A DNA stretch of 64,000 nt, taken from an uncultured Prevotella sp. (GTDB lineage Bacteria > Bacteroidota > Bacteroidia > Bacteroidales > Bacteroidaceae). The translations under genes and the position numbers were made by a program. The stretch is taken from assembly GCA_905236815.1 (NCBI GenBank), contig CAJOPE010000026.1, positions 1-64,000 on the forward strand, written 5' to 3'. The notes beneath the pieces are model-generated. The model was given only the letters and a program-made list of their open reading frames with translations. It was not told the DNA's origin and searched no databases. Numbering within the stretch: the stretch's first letter is position 1; the number at the start of each line of letters is the position of its first letter. Below, piece after piece: positions 42,870-53,760 of this stretch.

Positions 42870-45416
42870 ATGGCAAAGAAAAAGTCTTCACGTCAACCTA
42901 AGAACTTAGGTGAAGCGGTAGGTTTCCAAAATATTTTTAATAATGAAAAAACAGATTTCTTCCTAGGAATAATTCTGTTTTTATTCTCTGTATATGTTAT
43001 TATAGCCATGGTTAGTTTCTTTATGACGGGAACTGCCGACCAGAGTATTCTTGAGGATCTTCGTCCTGGTGAATGGATGAATGCTAATCAGGAATTCCAA
43101 AACTATTGTGGTTCGTTTGGAGCTATTACTTCTTATTGGCTTATGGCTATAAATTTTGGTATTCCAGCTTTCCTCATTCCTCTATTTGGTGTGATTTGTG
43201 CATTGCAGCTGATGCGCGCCTATCACATTAATTTATGGAAGTGGTTCTTTGGAATGGCTTTCGTGATGGTATGGTGTTCTGTTACTTTCGCGAAGTTCCT
43301 TACACCTCTTTATGATTGGACTGTATTTAATCCAGGAGGTCAGCATGGCGTATTCTGTGTTCAGCAGTGCGAAAATGTTATAGGTCCTCCAGGCCTTACC
43401 TCTATATTGTTCCTTACAGCAGTAATTTTCCTCACCTTATTAACTAGCGAAACAATCGTTGTAATTCGTAAGGCGCTTAATCCTATTGGCTACATTTCCA
43501 AGAAGGTTACCTTTGAGATCACTAATCATAAAGGAAAGCAGAGCCAGGAGGATATTAAGGAAGAATTTGTTGATGATACAAAGGAACCTGAAGATATTAA
43601 TGAGGAACCTGAAGATAGTTCCGAAGTTGATGAGCCTGATGATGGGAACTTGAAATCAGGAGTGGTAGATCTTGACCAGAAGGACACTATTGAAAATGGT
43701 GAGCCTGAAGAGTCAAATATTCATGAGACTCAGCCTGAAAGTCTGATAGCTCAACAGCGCTTAGCTCGTTTAGCGTCAGAGGAAGCTGCAGCAGCCGCAG
43801 CAGAAGTTTCTGCCAAGGTTGGAATGGATATCAGTGTTGCAACAGATGGCGAGAAAGCATCAAGTAACACGGTAGCAGATCTTGGAGATATCAATACTCC
43901 TTACGATCCAAAAGCTTCACTTTCAAGATACAAGTACCCTACTCTAGACCTCTTGAAAAAATACGATAATGACGGTTGTCCTAATATTGATGAGGAAGAG
44001 CAAATTGCTAATAAAAACCGAATTATTGAGGTTCTAGGTAACTTCGGTGTACAGATCAAGACTATTCGTGCAACTGTTGGTCCAACCATCACTCTGTATG
44101 AGATTCAGCCTGCTGAGGGTGTTCGTATTTCAAGAATCAAGAACTTGGAAGATGATATTGCTCTAAGTTTAGCTGCTTTGGGTATTCGTATTATCGCGCC
44201 AATTCCTGGTAAGGGAACAATTGGTATTGAAGTGCCAAATGCAAAGCCAAATATTGTCTCTATGGAGAGCATCCTCAACTCAAAGAAGTTTAAGGAAACA
44301 AAGATGGATCTCCCTATTGCTTTGGGTAAGACTATTACTAATGAGGTGTTTATGTTCGACCTTGCCAAACAACCACACTTGTTGGTTGCAGGTGCCACAG
44401 GTCAGGGTAAGTCTGTTGGTTTGAATGCCATCATTACCTCTTTACTATATAAGAAGCATCCTGCAGAGCTGAAGTTTGTGCTTATCGACCCTAAAAAGGT
44501 TGAGTTCTCAATCTACTCAAAAATTTCAGACGACTTCATGGCTGTTGTCGATCCTGATGATGAAGCAATCATCACAGATGTGAAGAAAGTAGTTCGCACC
44601 TTGAACAGTCTGTGTGCTTTGATGGATCATCGTTATGATTTGTTGAAATTGGCAGGTGCTCGTAACATTAAGGAATATAATGCCAAGTTCCGTGAACGCA
44701 AGTTGAATCCTGAGAAGGGGCATGAGTTTATGCCATACATCGTAGTTATCATTGATGAGTTTGGTGACTTGATTATGACTGCCGGCAAGGAGGTAGAACT
44801 TCCAATCGCTCGTATAGCTCAGTTGGCACGTGCAATTGGTATTCATATGGTTATTGCTACCCAGCGCCCTACTACCAGCATTATCACTGGTAATATTAAA
44901 GCAAACTTCCCTGGCCGTATTGCTTTCAAGGTGAGTGCCGGAATTGATAGTAAGACTATTCTCGACCGCACTGGTGCTCAGCAGTTGATTGGACGTGGTG
45001 ATATGCTTTATTTGAATGGAAATGAACCTGTCCGTGTACAGTGTGCATTCGTTGATACTCCAGAAGTTGAGCGCATCAACGACTTTATCGCTGACCAGCA
45101 GGGATATGATATGCCATTGCTTCTTCCAGAACCTCCTGCAGAAGGTGTGGATGGTGCAGCCAATGCTGGCGGTATGGATGCGCGTAGCTTGGATCCTTAT
45201 TTTGAGGAAGCAGCTCACGCAATCGTATTAAGTCAGCAAGGAAGTACAAGTATGATTCAGCGTCGTTTCAGCATTGGTTATAACCGAGCTGGTCGCTTAA
45301 TGGATCAATTGGAAGCTGCAGGTATTGTTGGACCTGCAATGGGTTCAAAGCCTCGCGATGTTCTTATTCAAGATGAGAATTCATTAAACCAGCTGATAGC
45401 TCAGCTGCATAGTTAA
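42870..45416 (+). CDS. ftsK: FtsK/SpoIIIE-family DNA translocase
   Basis: 848 aa. Four membrane helices occupy roughly residues 30-200 (TDFFLGIILFLFSVYVIIAMVSFF, others), followed by an acidic linker (about 225-330), the alpha/beta motor with Walker A GATGQGKS (about 508) and Walker B VVIIDEFGDL (about 625), and a C-terminal gamma winged-helix domain (about 775-848) for KOPS-like recognition. It pumps chromosome ends through the septum during division. A divergent -7 TAATTTTG (42801-42808) is upstream. Confidence 0.95.
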   Translation: MAKKKSSRQPKNLGEAVGFQNIFNNEKTDFFLGIILFLFSVYVIIAMVSFFMTGTADQSILEDLRPGEWMNANQEFQNYCGSFGAITSYWLMAINFGIPAFLIPLFGVICALQLMRAYHINLWKWFFGMAFVMVWCSVTFAKFLTPLYDWTVFNPGGQHGVFCVQQCENVIGPPGLTSILFLTAVIFLTLLTSETIVVIRKALNPIGYISKKVTFEITNHKGKQSQEDIKEEFVDDTKEPEDINEEPEDSSEVDEPDDGNLKSGVVDLDQKDTIENGEPEESNIHETQPESLIAQQRLARLASEEAAAAAAEVSAKVGMDISVATDGEKASSNTVADLGDINTPYDPKASLSRYKYPTLDLLKKYDNDGCPNIDEEEQIANKNRIIEVLGNFGVQIKTIRATVGPTITLYEIQPAEGVRISRIKNLEDDIALSLAALGIRIIAPIPGKGTIGIEVPNAKPNIVSMESILNSKKFKETKMDLPIALGKTITNEVFMFDLAKQPHLLVAGATGQGKSVGLNAIITSLLYKKHPAELKFVLIDPKKVEFSIYSKISDDFMAVVDPDDEAIITDVKKVVRTLNSLCALMDHRYDLLKLAGARNIKEYNAKFRERKLNPEKGHEFMPYIVVIIDEFGDLIMTAGKEVELPIARIAQLARAIGIHMVIATQRPTTSIITGNIKANFPGRIAFKVSAGIDSKTILDRTGAQQLIGRGDMLYLNGNEPVRVQCAFVDTPEVERINDFIADQQGYDMPLLLPEPPAEGVDGAANAGGMDARSLDPYFEEAAHAIVLSQQGSTSMIQRRFSIGYNRAGRLMDQLEAAGIVGPAMGSKPRDVLIQDENSLNQLIAQLHS

Positions 45417-45433
45417 ACATAAACTTGACTAGT

Positions 45434-46051
45434 ATGAAAAGATTAAGAATTCAATATTTGCTGGTAATGCTTGTTATGCTAGGCATTACTGGCAGCAGTT
45501 TTGCACAGACAGCCACACAGATTCTAGACAAGACCGCAAGTGTGATAGGAAGAAAAGGTGGTGCTGCTGCTAATTTCAAGATCAACTCAACAAAGTATGG
45601 ATCTACCTCTGGCACAATAGCCATTAAGGGAAACAAATTTCAAGCCACCACTCCACAGGCAATTATCTGGTATGATGGTAAGACACAGTGGAGTTATTTG
45701 AAGCATACCAACGAGGTAAATGTAAGTAACCCTAATCAGGCACAACAGATGTCGATGAACCCTTATACTTTTATCAACATCTATAAATCTGGCTATAAGG
45801 CTACTGTTACTTCCAAGGCTGGAGCCAACTATACTATTCGACTCTATGCAAACAACCAAAAACGCACAGTTCAGGAGATGTACATTACCATCAACAAGAA
45901 GAGCTATATACCTTCTGTTGTAAAGATGCGTCAGGGCAAAACATGGAGCACAATTACAGTCAGCAATTTCAAAGCAAAGAATCAACCAAATAGTGTTTTT
46001 GTTTTCAATAACAAAGATTATAAAAGTGCTGAAGTTATAGATCTAAGATAA
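45434..46051 (+). CDS. LolA-like periplasmic lipoprotein carrier
   Basis: 205 aa from the ATG at 45434. Signal peptide ends SSFAQ. The LolA-like single-domain beta half-barrel is suggested by ATQILDKTASVIGRKGGAAANFKI, a beta-strand rhythm, and IIWYDGKTQWSYLKHTNEVNVSNP. LolA carries lipoproteins from the inner to the outer membrane. It follows ftsK by 17 bases; ftsK next to lolA is a common pairing in many bacteria, which supports the call. Confidence 0.87.
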   Translation: MKRLRIQYLLVMLVMLGITGSSFAQTATQILDKTASVIGRKGGAAANFKINSTKYGSTSGTIAIKGNKFQATTPQAIIWYDGKTQWSYLKHTNEVNVSNPNQAQQMSMNPYTFINIYKSGYKATVTSKAGANYTIRLYANNQKRTVQEMYITINKKSYIPSVVKMRQGKTWSTITVSNFKAKNQPNSVFVFNNKDYKSAEVIDLR

Positions 46052-46054
46052 ACT

Positions 46055-47575
46055 ATGAACAATAGAGAGATTTTTAAGGAGTTACTGAAACATCGTAAAT
46101 TAGCAAATAAAAGAAGTTTGGCTTATGGCTCAGAACAGAAAGCCAAACTTTTTATGTATATTATTGGAGGCATTATAGCATTTTACTTGCTATTTGCCTC
46201 CATTATGTTTGCAATGTTAGTCAATGATGATAGGCATCTTCATCCTGCAGCATTCTTACTTGCAGGTGCACCACTAATTTTCGCCATTGATTTTATGATG
46301 CGATTTATAAGTCAACAGACACCATCTCAGCTTATCAAACCTTATTTGATACTTCCTATTCCAAGGTATCTTTGCATTGACACCTTCATCTATCGATCTA
46401 TTTTCAACCTTGAGAATTTCTCATGGATGATAATGTTGGTGCCGTATGCGATTATGTCGATCGTCTTCAGAAATGGCATATTCACAGCGTTAGCCTTTCT
46501 CCTCGCCTATCAGTTAATAATCTATACCTGCAGTCAGTTCTATCTCATCTGTCGTAGTTTCCTCAAGGATAGTATAGCATATATTGTTCTTCCAATAGTA
46601 TTTGTAGCATTGATGGCTCTTCCCGGAATTGTACCAGAGTTGAGCATCGAGCATTTCTTCAAGTTCTACTATGCCTTTGGCGATGGCTTGATGAATGGTA
46701 ATTTGCTCTACTGGGCAATTTTGGTTGCACTTCTTTGCTTAAGCATCTTTGTGAACAGAAAAGTGCAATATAACCATGTGATGGCTGAAGCAAGTAGATT
46801 AACTACCACCAAGATCAATCATCTCAGCAGTTTTTCTTTTTTTGATAAATTGGGTGAGATTGGTGAGTATATGAAGTTAGAGATGAAACTCATTTTGAGA
46901 AATAAGCAGCCACGAAGCTCACTCATCCTTATATGGAGTTGTGTTATTATTATGTGGCTATCTTATAGTATTTTTATGCCAAATGCAGCAGATATCTATG
47001 GTAATACTGGCAATTTCTTTTGGTGCTTTTATTGCTTTGCTTTCCCTGGAATCATTACTCTTCAGCGTTTGATGGCATATGAGGGCAATTATATAGACTG
47101 TTTAATGGTTCATCATGAGAATCTGTTAAAGCTATTTACCGCAAAATATTATTTCTATACGATTGTTTTGATATTGCCATTTATTATGGGCATTATTAGC
47201 GTAATCGCTGGTGAGAGTTGGACTCTACTTATGGTAATTGCCTGCTTACTTTATACTGCTGGTCCTATTATGTGTATGACATTCTTCCTATGTCTGTTTA
47301 ATAAGAACACAATGCCATTAGATGCAAGTTTCGCTCACCATACTGGAGCAGATATGAAATGGCTTCCTAATGTGCTGATGATGGGAGCTATCGGTTTGCC
47401 TGTCCTGATCTGTTGGATTCTCACATCCTTATTGAGTGGAAACATTTCTTATATTGTGATAAGCGTGTTGAGTGTTCCTTTCATCCTTTGTCATAGAATC
47501 TGGCTACGTTATATTTATAGACGCTTTATGGCAATTAGATACGAAAATATGGAAGGACTAAGATCTTCCCGATAA
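46055..47575 (+). CDS. DUF5687 membrane protein (ABC permease-like)
   Basis: 506 aa with about 10-12 membrane helices in two clusters separated by a cytosolic region (about residues 245-275, rich in charged residues). Characteristic for DUF5687, an ABC-2-type permease-like family of Bacteroidetes. Its usual ATPase partner is not adjacent here. It begins three bases after the lolA-like gene, so both are probably in the ftsK transcript. Substrate unknown. Confidence 0.8.
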   Translation: MNNREIFKELLKHRKLANKRSLAYGSEQKAKLFMYIIGGIIAFYLLFASIMFAMLVNDDRHLHPAAFLLAGAPLIFAIDFMMRFISQQTPSQLIKPYLILPIPRYLCIDTFIYRSIFNLENFSWMIMLVPYAIMSIVFRNGIFTALAFLLAYQLIIYTCSQFYLICRSFLKDSIAYIVLPIVFVALMALPGIVPELSIEHFFKFYYAFGDGLMNGNLLYWAILVALLCLSIFVNRKVQYNHVMAEASRLTTTKINHLSSFSFFDKLGEIGEYMKLEMKLILRNKQPRSSLILIWSCVIIMWLSYSIFMPNAADIYGNTGNFFWCFYCFAFPGIITLQRLMAYEGNYIDCLMVHHENLLKLFTAKYYFYTIVLILPFIMGIISVIAGESWTLLMVIACLLYTAGPIMCMTFFLCLFNKNTMPLDASFAHHTGADMKWLPNVLMMGAIGLPVLICWILTSLLSGNISYIVISVLSVPFILCHRIWLRYIYRRFMAIRYENMEGLRSSR

Positions 47576-47609
47576 TTTTAAGGATTATTTTTTTCATATA
47601 TATAAACAG

Positions 47610-47645
47610 AAAAGGGCCGAAACTTAATAGTTTCGACCCTTTCTT
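47610..47645 (+). terminator. Terminator after DUF5687
   Basis: AAAGGG-C-CGAAACT pairs with AGTTTCG-A-CCCTTT around a TAAT loop, followed by TTCTT. End of the ftsK-lolA-DUF5687 unit. Confidence 0.85.
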
Positions 47646-47869
47646 GCTAATTAACTCTAGTTTTTGTTTTCTTTCTGAAGTGATTATTTTGGACTGATAT
47701 TGATTAATATCTGTAGAAAGAAAAATCAATTTTACTTGATAATCGACTTCCCTGCTGGCCTCCTTTCTTTTATTATTAACCGTTTAAATTGGTTGATACC
47801 TAAATTGTTAAACTTAATATTCATAAGTTCTTAATGAACTTTGTTTTTTAAATTATAGTAGTAACAGTT

Positions 47870-47909
47870 AGAGAATTATACGTCTCTTTTTGTATAGACG
47901 TATAATTCT
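47870..47909. repeat. Perfect 14-bp inverted repeat beside phosphoglucomutase gene
   Basis: GAGAATTATACGTC at 47870-47883 and its exact inverse at 47896-47909, loop of 12. It begins ten bases after the minus-strand stop at 47919, as a terminator would, but neither strand has a U-tract directly after it. The rest of 47646-47869 is AT-rich with nothing seen. Confidence 0.7.
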
Positions 47910-47918
47910 CAATATAGT

Positions 47919-49667
47919 TTAATCTAAGCCAAGACTTTTCTTGATAGCAGCAACCTTCTTGCTTGCTTTTTCCTCAAGAGCAGGATAATCAGAAGCCTCC
48001 TTCAAAGAATCCTTAATCTCAATATAGAACTTAATCTTTGGCTCAGTACCTGAAGGACGAACACTTACCTTTGTACCATCCTCACAGAACCACTGAAGTA
48101 CATTACTTGTAGTAGGCATTTCGAGCTTAGTTACATTGCCCTCAGCATCTTTAGCTGTAAGGTCCTTGTAATCCTTTGTAAGAACAACCTTGCTACCTGC
48201 GATCTCAGGAACACCATTTTCGCGGAAGTTGATCATCATCTGCTGAATCTCATCGGCACCAGCCTTACCAGGACGCTCAACATTGATAAGAGTCTCGTGG
48301 CTGTAGCCATACTCCTTATAGATATCCATCAAGACATCATAAAGAGTCTTTCCATTATCCTTTGCATAAGCACAGATCTCAGCGAGCAATGAGCAAGCAG
48401 AAACTGAGTCCTTATCACGAACGAAATCTTCTGCGAGGAAGCCGTAGCTCTCTTCACCACCACCGATATACTGCTGCTTTCCTTCAGATAGAGCAATCTC
48501 GCGAGCAATCCACTTGAAACCAGTGAAGCAGTCGCGCATCTCAATATTATTCTTATCAGCAATCTTCTTGATTACCTCAGTTGTAACAATAGTCTTAACG
48601 ATGAAATCTGTTGGTTTCATCTTTCCTACAGCCTTGCGGTTAGCAATGATATACCACAAGAAGATCATACAGGTCTGGTTACCGTTGATAAGTACCCACT
48701 CACCCTTGTCGTTCTTGCAAGCCATACCAATACGGTCTGCGTCTGGATCTGATGCCATAAGGATATCTGCATCAAGTGCCTTAGAGTCACGAAGACCCAA
48801 TGTAAGAGCTTCAGCGAACTCTGGGTTTGGACGATCTACTGTAGAGAAGTTGCCATCCTTTACCATTTGCTCCTTAACACAATGTACATTGTCGAAGCCC
48901 CACTGCTTCAAAGAACGAGGAATCATAGTCATACCTGTACCGTGAAGAGGAGTATAAACAATGCAAAGATCGTGCTGGCGCTTGATCACTTCAGGATCGA
49001 TGCTCAAAGTCTGAACCTGGTCAAGATAGATCTGGTCGATTTCCTCACCGATAATCTCGATAAGCTCCTTGTTGCCCTCGAACTTCACATCCTCAACAGT
49101 TACCTTGTTAACCTCGTCGATGATACCCTTGTCGTGAGGAGGGAGTACCTGAGCACCATCCTCCCAGTAAGCCTTGTAACCGTTATATTCACGTGGGTTG
49201 TGGGAAGCAGTGATATTAACACCACCCTGACAGCCGAAGTGACGGATTGCGAAAGAACACTCTGGAGTTGGACGCATATCCTCGAAAAGATAAACCTTGA
49301 TACCATTAGCAGAGAAAATGTCTGCAACGCTCTCAGCATACTTGCGAGAGTTGTTACGGCAGTCGTGGCATACAACCACAGAAATCTGCTCTTTGTCCTT
49401 AAAGTTTATCTTCAGATAGTTGGCGAAGCCCTGAGTAGCCATGCCAACTGTGTAAATGTTCATACGATTTGAACCAGCGCCCATAATTCCGCGCAAACCA
49501 CCAGTACCAAACTCCAGGTCTCTATAGAAACACTCTATGAGTTCTGTTTTGTCGGCTGCATCAAGCTTAGCCTGAACATCCTTACGTGTTTCCTCATCAA
49601 AAGAAGGAGATAACCACTGTTTAGCTTTTGCTTCGCACTGAGCGATAAGTTCTGCGTTATTTGCCAT
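47919..49667 (-). CDS. Phosphoglucomutase / phosphomannomutase
   Basis: 582 aa. Alpha-D-phosphohexomutase family: phosphoserine loop TASHNP with S155, metal loop DPDADRIGM, sugar-binding GGEESYG and phosphate-binding RPSGTEPKIKFY near the end. Length fits the PgcA/PGM2-like phosphoglucomutases, which interconvert glucose 1- and 6-phosphate; mannose or ribose phosphates are possible alternatives. The start is fixed by ATG at 49667 with a minus -7 TATCTTTG at 49702-49709. Confidence 0.94.
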   Translation of the reverse strand: MANNAELIAQCEAKAKQWLSPSFDEETRKDVQAKLDAADKTELIECFYRDLEFGTGGLRGIMGAGSNRMNIYTVGMATQGFANYLKINFKDKEQISVVVCHDCRNNSRKYAESVADIFSANGIKVYLFEDMRPTPECSFAIRHFGCQGGVNITASHNPREYNGYKAYWEDGAQVLPPHDKGIIDEVNKVTVEDVKFEGNKELIEIIGEEIDQIYLDQVQTLSIDPEVIKRQHDLCIVYTPLHGTGMTMIPRSLKQWGFDNVHCVKEQMVKDGNFSTVDRPNPEFAEALTLGLRDSKALDADILMASDPDADRIGMACKNDKGEWVLINGNQTCMIFLWYIIANRKAVGKMKPTDFIVKTIVTTEVIKKIADKNNIEMRDCFTGFKWIAREIALSEGKQQYIGGGEESYGFLAEDFVRDKDSVSACSLLAEICAYAKDNGKTLYDVLMDIYKEYGYSHETLINVERPGKAGADEIQQMMINFRENGVPEIAGSKVVLTKDYKDLTAKDAEGNVTKLEMPTTSNVLQWFCEDGTKVSVRPSGTEPKIKFYIEIKDSLKEASDYPALEEKASKKVAAIKKSLGLD

Positions 49668-49787
49668 AGTTATTATATATTTTAAATGTAATATTCTCTC
49701 GCAAAGATAATAATTATTTTTGTTTTAGGACACATTAATGGACATTTTTTTGTATTTTTGCAAATCAAATAATTAATAGGAGAAGAT

Positions 49788-50108
49788 ATGGAACTACACT
49801 ATACTGGCGTAATCATTGCAATCAGCACCTTTTTGGTTATTGGTGCGTTTCACCCTGTTGTCATAAAAACAGAGTATTATTTTGGTACTAAACCATGGTG
49901 GTTGTTTCTTCTTGGTGGCTTAGTCTGCCTTTGTTTCGCCTTTTTAGTGTCCGATATTTTATGGTCTTCTATTCTTGGAGTTCTTGGTGCTTCCTTCCTT
50001 TGGTCGATAGGTGAACTTTTCGAACAGAAGAAACGTGTTGAGAAGGGCTGGTTCCCGATGAACCCCAAGCGTAAAGATGATTACACTAAATCAGAAAATA
50101 AGGGATAA
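49788..50108 (+). CDS. DUF4491 membrane protein
   Basis: 106 aa with three membrane helices (about 5-25, 35-57, 60-78) and a charged tail. Matches DUF4491 by the pattern HYTGVIIAISTFLVIGAFHPVVIKTEYYFGTKPWW. Function unknown. A GGAG precedes the ATG. It is followed by rlmH after four bases. Confidence 0.85.
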   Translation: MELHYTGVIIAISTFLVIGAFHPVVIKTEYYFGTKPWWLFLLGGLVCLCFAFLVSDILWSSILGVLGASFLWSIGELFEQKKRVEKGWFPMNPKRKDDYTKSENKG

Positions 50109-50112
50109 CAAT

Positions 50113-50583
50113 ATGAAAACAGAACTGATATTGGTTGGAAAGACTGTTAACAAACATTTTGTGGCAGGCATCAAGGATTATGCTGAGCGCATCACGCACT
50201 ATATGCCATTTGAGATTAAGGTGATTCCCGAAATTAAGTTTACAAAGTCGCTTACAGAAGAACTTCAGAAAACAAAGGAAGGTGAATTGATTCTCAAACA
50301 GATACAACCATCCGATACTGTTGTTCTTTTGGATGAACATGGTAAGGAATATCGCTCAATCGAGTTTGCCGATTGGTTGCAGAAGAAGCAGAACACTGCC
50401 CGTCGACTCATCTTTGTAATTGGAGGTCCCTACGGTTTCTCCGAAGAAGTTTATAAGCGCGCCAACGAGAAAATTAGTCTTAGCAAGATGACTTTCAGCC
50501 ACCAGATGGTGAGAATGATATTTACAGAACAAATCTACAGGGCCTGCACTATTATCAAGGGCGAGCCTTATCATCACGAATAA
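50113..50583 (+). CDS. rlmH: RlmH, 23S rRNA pseudouridine1915 N3-methyltransferase
   Basis: 156 aa from the ATG at 50113, the usual length; a longer frame would overlap DUF4491. SPOUT-class blocks: [33 protein letters not shown] and the knot end [30 protein letters not shown]. It methylates Psi1915 in helix 69 of 23S rRNA on the assembled ribosome. Confidence 0.96.
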   Translation: MKTELILVGKTVNKHFVAGIKDYAERITHYMPFEIKVIPEIKFTKSLTEELQKTKEGELILKQIQPSDTVVLLDEHGKEYRSIEFADWLQKKQNTARRLIFVIGGPYGFSEEVYKRANEKISLSKMTFSHQMVRMIFTEQIYRACTIIKGEPYHHE

Positions 50584-50590
50584 ATATATT

Positions 50591-53503
50591 ATGACAAAAA
50601 ATATAGAGAATAATACGATTGAGATACACGGTGCCCGTGTGAACAATCTTAAAAATATATCCGTAAACATTCCTCGTGACAAATTTATAGTTGTATGTGG
50701 TGTTTCCGGTTCTGGTAAGTCATCATTGGCTTTCGATACACTCTATGCTGAGGGACAGCGTCGATATGTAGAATCTCTCTCCTCTTATGCCCGTCAGTTC
50801 CTGGGTAGAATGAGCAAGCCTGAGTGTGATTTCATTAAGGGTCTTCCTCCAGCAATTGCTATTGAGCAGAAGGTTATTTCTCGAAACCCTCGCTCTACAG
50901 TAGGTACTTCTACTGAGATCTATGAGTATCTTCGCCTGCTTTTCGCCCGTATAGGAAAGACCTTCTCGCCTATTAGTGGCGATGAGGTGAAGCGTCATAC
51001 TACTGATGATGTGCTAAAATGTACACAACAGTTCTCCGAAGGCACTAAGTTTGTACTTCTCGCTCCTTTTCATGTAGCTGAGGACCGCACTTTGCGCCAA
51101 CAAATGGAGATGTATAATAAGGAGGGGTACAGCCGAATATATGTAGATGGCGATTTTCAGCGTATTGAAGATTTGATGGATTCTCAGGATCCAGATACTC
51201 TTGAACTGCTGGAGAAAAATGGAAAGGAGTATAATGAGATGCTTTCCGATGGTGGTGCAGAGAACCTTAAGGGTTATTATCTTGTTATTACTCGTTCGGC
51301 TGTATCTTCAGCTAAAGACCAGATTTCACAGCTCATAGATTCTGCCGAAACTGCATTTTACGAAGGTGATGGCGAGTGCAAGCTTTTATTCTTGCCTTCT
51401 AAGCAGACTTTTGATTTTTCTACTCGATTTGAGGCCGACGGTATCAAATTCGAGGAGCCTAATGATAATATGTTCTCGTTCAACTCTCCATTAGGCGCTT
51501 GTCCAACGTGTGAGGGCTTTGGAAGTGTTATCGGCATTGATGAGCATCTTGTCATTCCAAACTCTAGTCTAAGTGTCTATGATGGTTGCGTACAATGTTG
51601 GCATGGCGAGAAAATGGGTGTATGGCAAAAGGAATTCTGTCGCCGTGCAGCTAAGGACAACTTCCCTATTTTCAAACCATATTATGAGCTTACTCGAAAG
51701 GAGAAAGATATGCTCTGGCATGGTTTGCCTTCCGATAAAAATAGTGCAGAGCCTGTGAGTCTTGACGCTTTCTTCCAAATGGTGAAGGAAAATCAATACA
51801 AGATTCAGTATCGTGTGATGCTGAGTCGTTTTCGCGGTAAGACTGTCTGTCCAGATTGTCATGGTACTCGATTGAAGAAGGAAGCCAACTATGTGAAAGT
51901 TGGTGGTATGAGCATCACAGAACTAGTGGAGATGCCGATACGCAACCTTGAAAAATGGTTCCTTGACTTGCAACTTGATGAGCATGATGCTGAGGTGAGC
52001 AAGCGACTTCTTACAGAAATCCGCAATCGTCTGCACTATCTTGTAGAGGTAGGTGTAGGCTATCTCACACTCAACCGCCGTTCTAATAGTCTTTCTGGTG
52101 GAGAAAGTCAACGCATTAACCTTACCACTTCGCTCGGAAGTAGTTTGGTGGGTAGTCTTTATATTCTTGACGAACCAAGTATCGGTCTTCATAGTCGCGA
52201 TACCGATCGCCTTATCCGTGTTCTCCGTGAGCTTCAGGAGTTGGGCAACACTGTGGTTGTAGTCGAGCATGATGAGGAGATTATGCGTGAGGCCGACTAC
52301 ATTATTGACATAGGTCCTGATGCAGGAAGACTAGGTGGTGAAGTTGTTGCTGAGGTTTCAGGATTTGAAATCCGAGAATTCAAGGATTCTAAAGATAAAG
52401 GTATCGAGAATAATCTTCTCGAGAGATTCCCGAAATCCCATACCATAAAATATCTCACAGGCACCGAGACTATTGATGTGCCAAAGTCACGTCGTGCATG
52501 GAACCTTTCCATTGAGTTGAAGGGTGCTCGTATGAACAATCTTCGCGGAGTGGATGTAAAGATTCCATTGAATTGTTTCGACGTGGTTACTGGTGTTTCA
52601 GGTTCGGGTAAGTCGTCACTTATCAAGGGCATCCTCTACCCTGCTATGAAGCGTCACCTAGATGAAGTTAGTGATGCTCCAGGCGAATACACCTCATTAG
52701 AGGGTGATTGGAAGGCCATTAAACATGTGGAGTTTGTTGACCAGAACCCAATCGGAAAATCATCACGAAGTAATCCTGCCACTTATGTAAAGGCGTATGA
52801 TGCAATCCGTCAGGTATTTGCAGAACAGCCACTGGCCAAACAGCTTAGTTTTACTCCTCAATTCTTCAGTTTCAATGCTGAAGGTGGAAGATGCGAAGAG
52901 TGCAAGGGTGCTGGTGTCATAACCGTGGAGATGCAGTTCATGGCCGACCTGGTGCTGGAGTGTGAGGCATGTCACGGACAGCGTTTCAAGCGTGATGTAC
53001 TTGAAGTACGTTATCACGAGAAGAATATCAATGATGTACTCAATATGACGGTGAGCGAGGCGATTGAATTCTTCGGACAATATGGCGAGAAGGCTATCAT
53101 CAGTCGACTCAAGCCTTTAGAGGATGTCGGACTGGGCTATATCAAGTTGGGCCAGAGTTCTTCTACCCTTTCAGGTGGTGAGAATCAACGTGTTAAGTTG
53201 GCTTATTTTATTGGTCAAGAGAAAGCAGATCCAACACTCTTCATCTTCGATGAGCCTACAACAGGCTTGCATTTCCACGATATCAAGCGATTGCTGAAGG
53301 CATTCGACTCATTGATTGCCAAAGGACATACCATTCTTGTAATTGAACACAATCTTGATGTTATCAAATGTGCCGATTATGTGCTTGATCTTGGTCCAGA
53401 TGGTGGAGACAAGGGGGGTAATCTTGTGGTTGCAGGAACTCCTGAAGAAGTTGTTGCCTGCAAGGAGAGTTTGACGGGTAAATACTTGAAAAGCTACCTT
53501 TAA
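50591..53503 (+). CDS. uvrA: UvrA, excinuclease ABC subunit A
   Basis: 970 aa. Two ABC ATPase halves: Walker [11 protein letters not shown] twice (about residues 38 and 675), LSGGE signatures twice ([22 protein letters not shown]). The zinc elements show [15 protein letters not shown] and [17 protein letters not shown]. It finds bulky DNA lesions for nucleotide excision repair with UvrB and UvrC. The ATG is eight bases after rlmH. Bacteroidetes often carry two uvrA paralogues; this is a full-length one. Confidence 0.96.
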   Translation: MTKNIENNTIEIHGARVNNLKNISVNIPRDKFIVVCGVSGSGKSSLAFDTLYAEGQRRYVESLSSYARQFLGRMSKPECDFIKGLPPAIAIEQKVISRNPRSTVGTSTEIYEYLRLLFARIGKTFSPISGDEVKRHTTDDVLKCTQQFSEGTKFVLLAPFHVAEDRTLRQQMEMYNKEGYSRIYVDGDFQRIEDLMDSQDPDTLELLEKNGKEYNEMLSDGGAENLKGYYLVITRSAVSSAKDQISQLIDSAETAFYEGDGECKLLFLPSKQTFDFSTRFEADGIKFEEPNDNMFSFNSPLGACPTCEGFGSVIGIDEHLVIPNSSLSVYDGCVQCWHGEKMGVWQKEFCRRAAKDNFPIFKPYYELTRKEKDMLWHGLPSDKNSAEPVSLDAFFQMVKENQYKIQYRVMLSRFRGKTVCPDCHGTRLKKEANYVKVGGMSITELVEMPIRNLEKWFLDLQLDEHDAEVSKRLLTEIRNRLHYLVEVGVGYLTLNRRSNSLSGGESQRINLTTSLGSSLVGSLYILDEPSIGLHSRDTDRLIRVLRELQELGNTVVVVEHDEEIMREADYIIDIGPDAGRLGGEVVAEVSGFEIREFKDSKDKGIENNLLERFPKSHTIKYLTGTETIDVPKSRRAWNLSIELKGARMNNLRGVDVKIPLNCFDVVTGVSGSGKSSLIKGILYPAMKRHLDEVSDAPGEYTSLEGDWKAIKHVEFVDQNPIGKSSRSNPATYVKAYDAIRQVFAEQPLAKQLSFTPQFFSFNAEGGRCEECKGAGVITVEMQFMADLVLECEACHGQRFKRDVLEVRYHEKNINDVLNMTVSEAIEFFGQYGEKAIISRLKPLEDVGLGYIKLGQSSSTLSGGENQRVKLAYFIGQEKADPTLFIFDEPTTGLHFHDIKRLLKAFDSLIAKGHTILVIEHNLDVIKCADYVLDLGPDGGDKGGNLVVAGTPEEVVACKESLTGKYLKSYL

Positions 53504-53561
53504 CCCACCTCCAGTTTCTCCAATAGGGAGGAAAGATTGATTAGTTTAACTCAAAAATATG

Positions 53562-53594
53562 TAGGGGCGGAATTTATTCCGCTCCTATTTTTTT
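53562..53594 (+). terminator. Terminator of uvrA
   Basis: 12-bp stem TAGGGGCGGAAT / ATTCCGCTCCTA (one G-U pair) with a tight TT loop, followed by seven T. Confidence 0.9.
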
Positions 53595-53746
53595 ATATAT
53601 AAATCAAAAACGCAATGATTTTCACCCATACAAATATATAAACCAACCAAAATATGCCTTGAATTTCTAACTTTTTATAAAGAACTACCATAAATATGCT
53701 ATGAAATTGCCAACTTTGTGGTATTTCGTAGATGGAAATTTCGCCG

Positions 53747-53754
53747 TATCTTTG
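53747..53754 (+). promoter_or_regulatory. -7 element of a second candidate small RNA
   Basis: TATCTTTG, with a degenerate -33 (TTCG at 53725-53728, spacer 18). No gene starts downstream on this strand. The preceding stretch 53595-53746 is AT-rich with nothing else seen. Confidence 0.55.
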
Positions 53755-53760
53755 CATCAG

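Noticed and set aside
44526-45218. 230-codon minus-strand frame within ftsK
   Set aside because: Antisense shadow of the FtsK motor domain.
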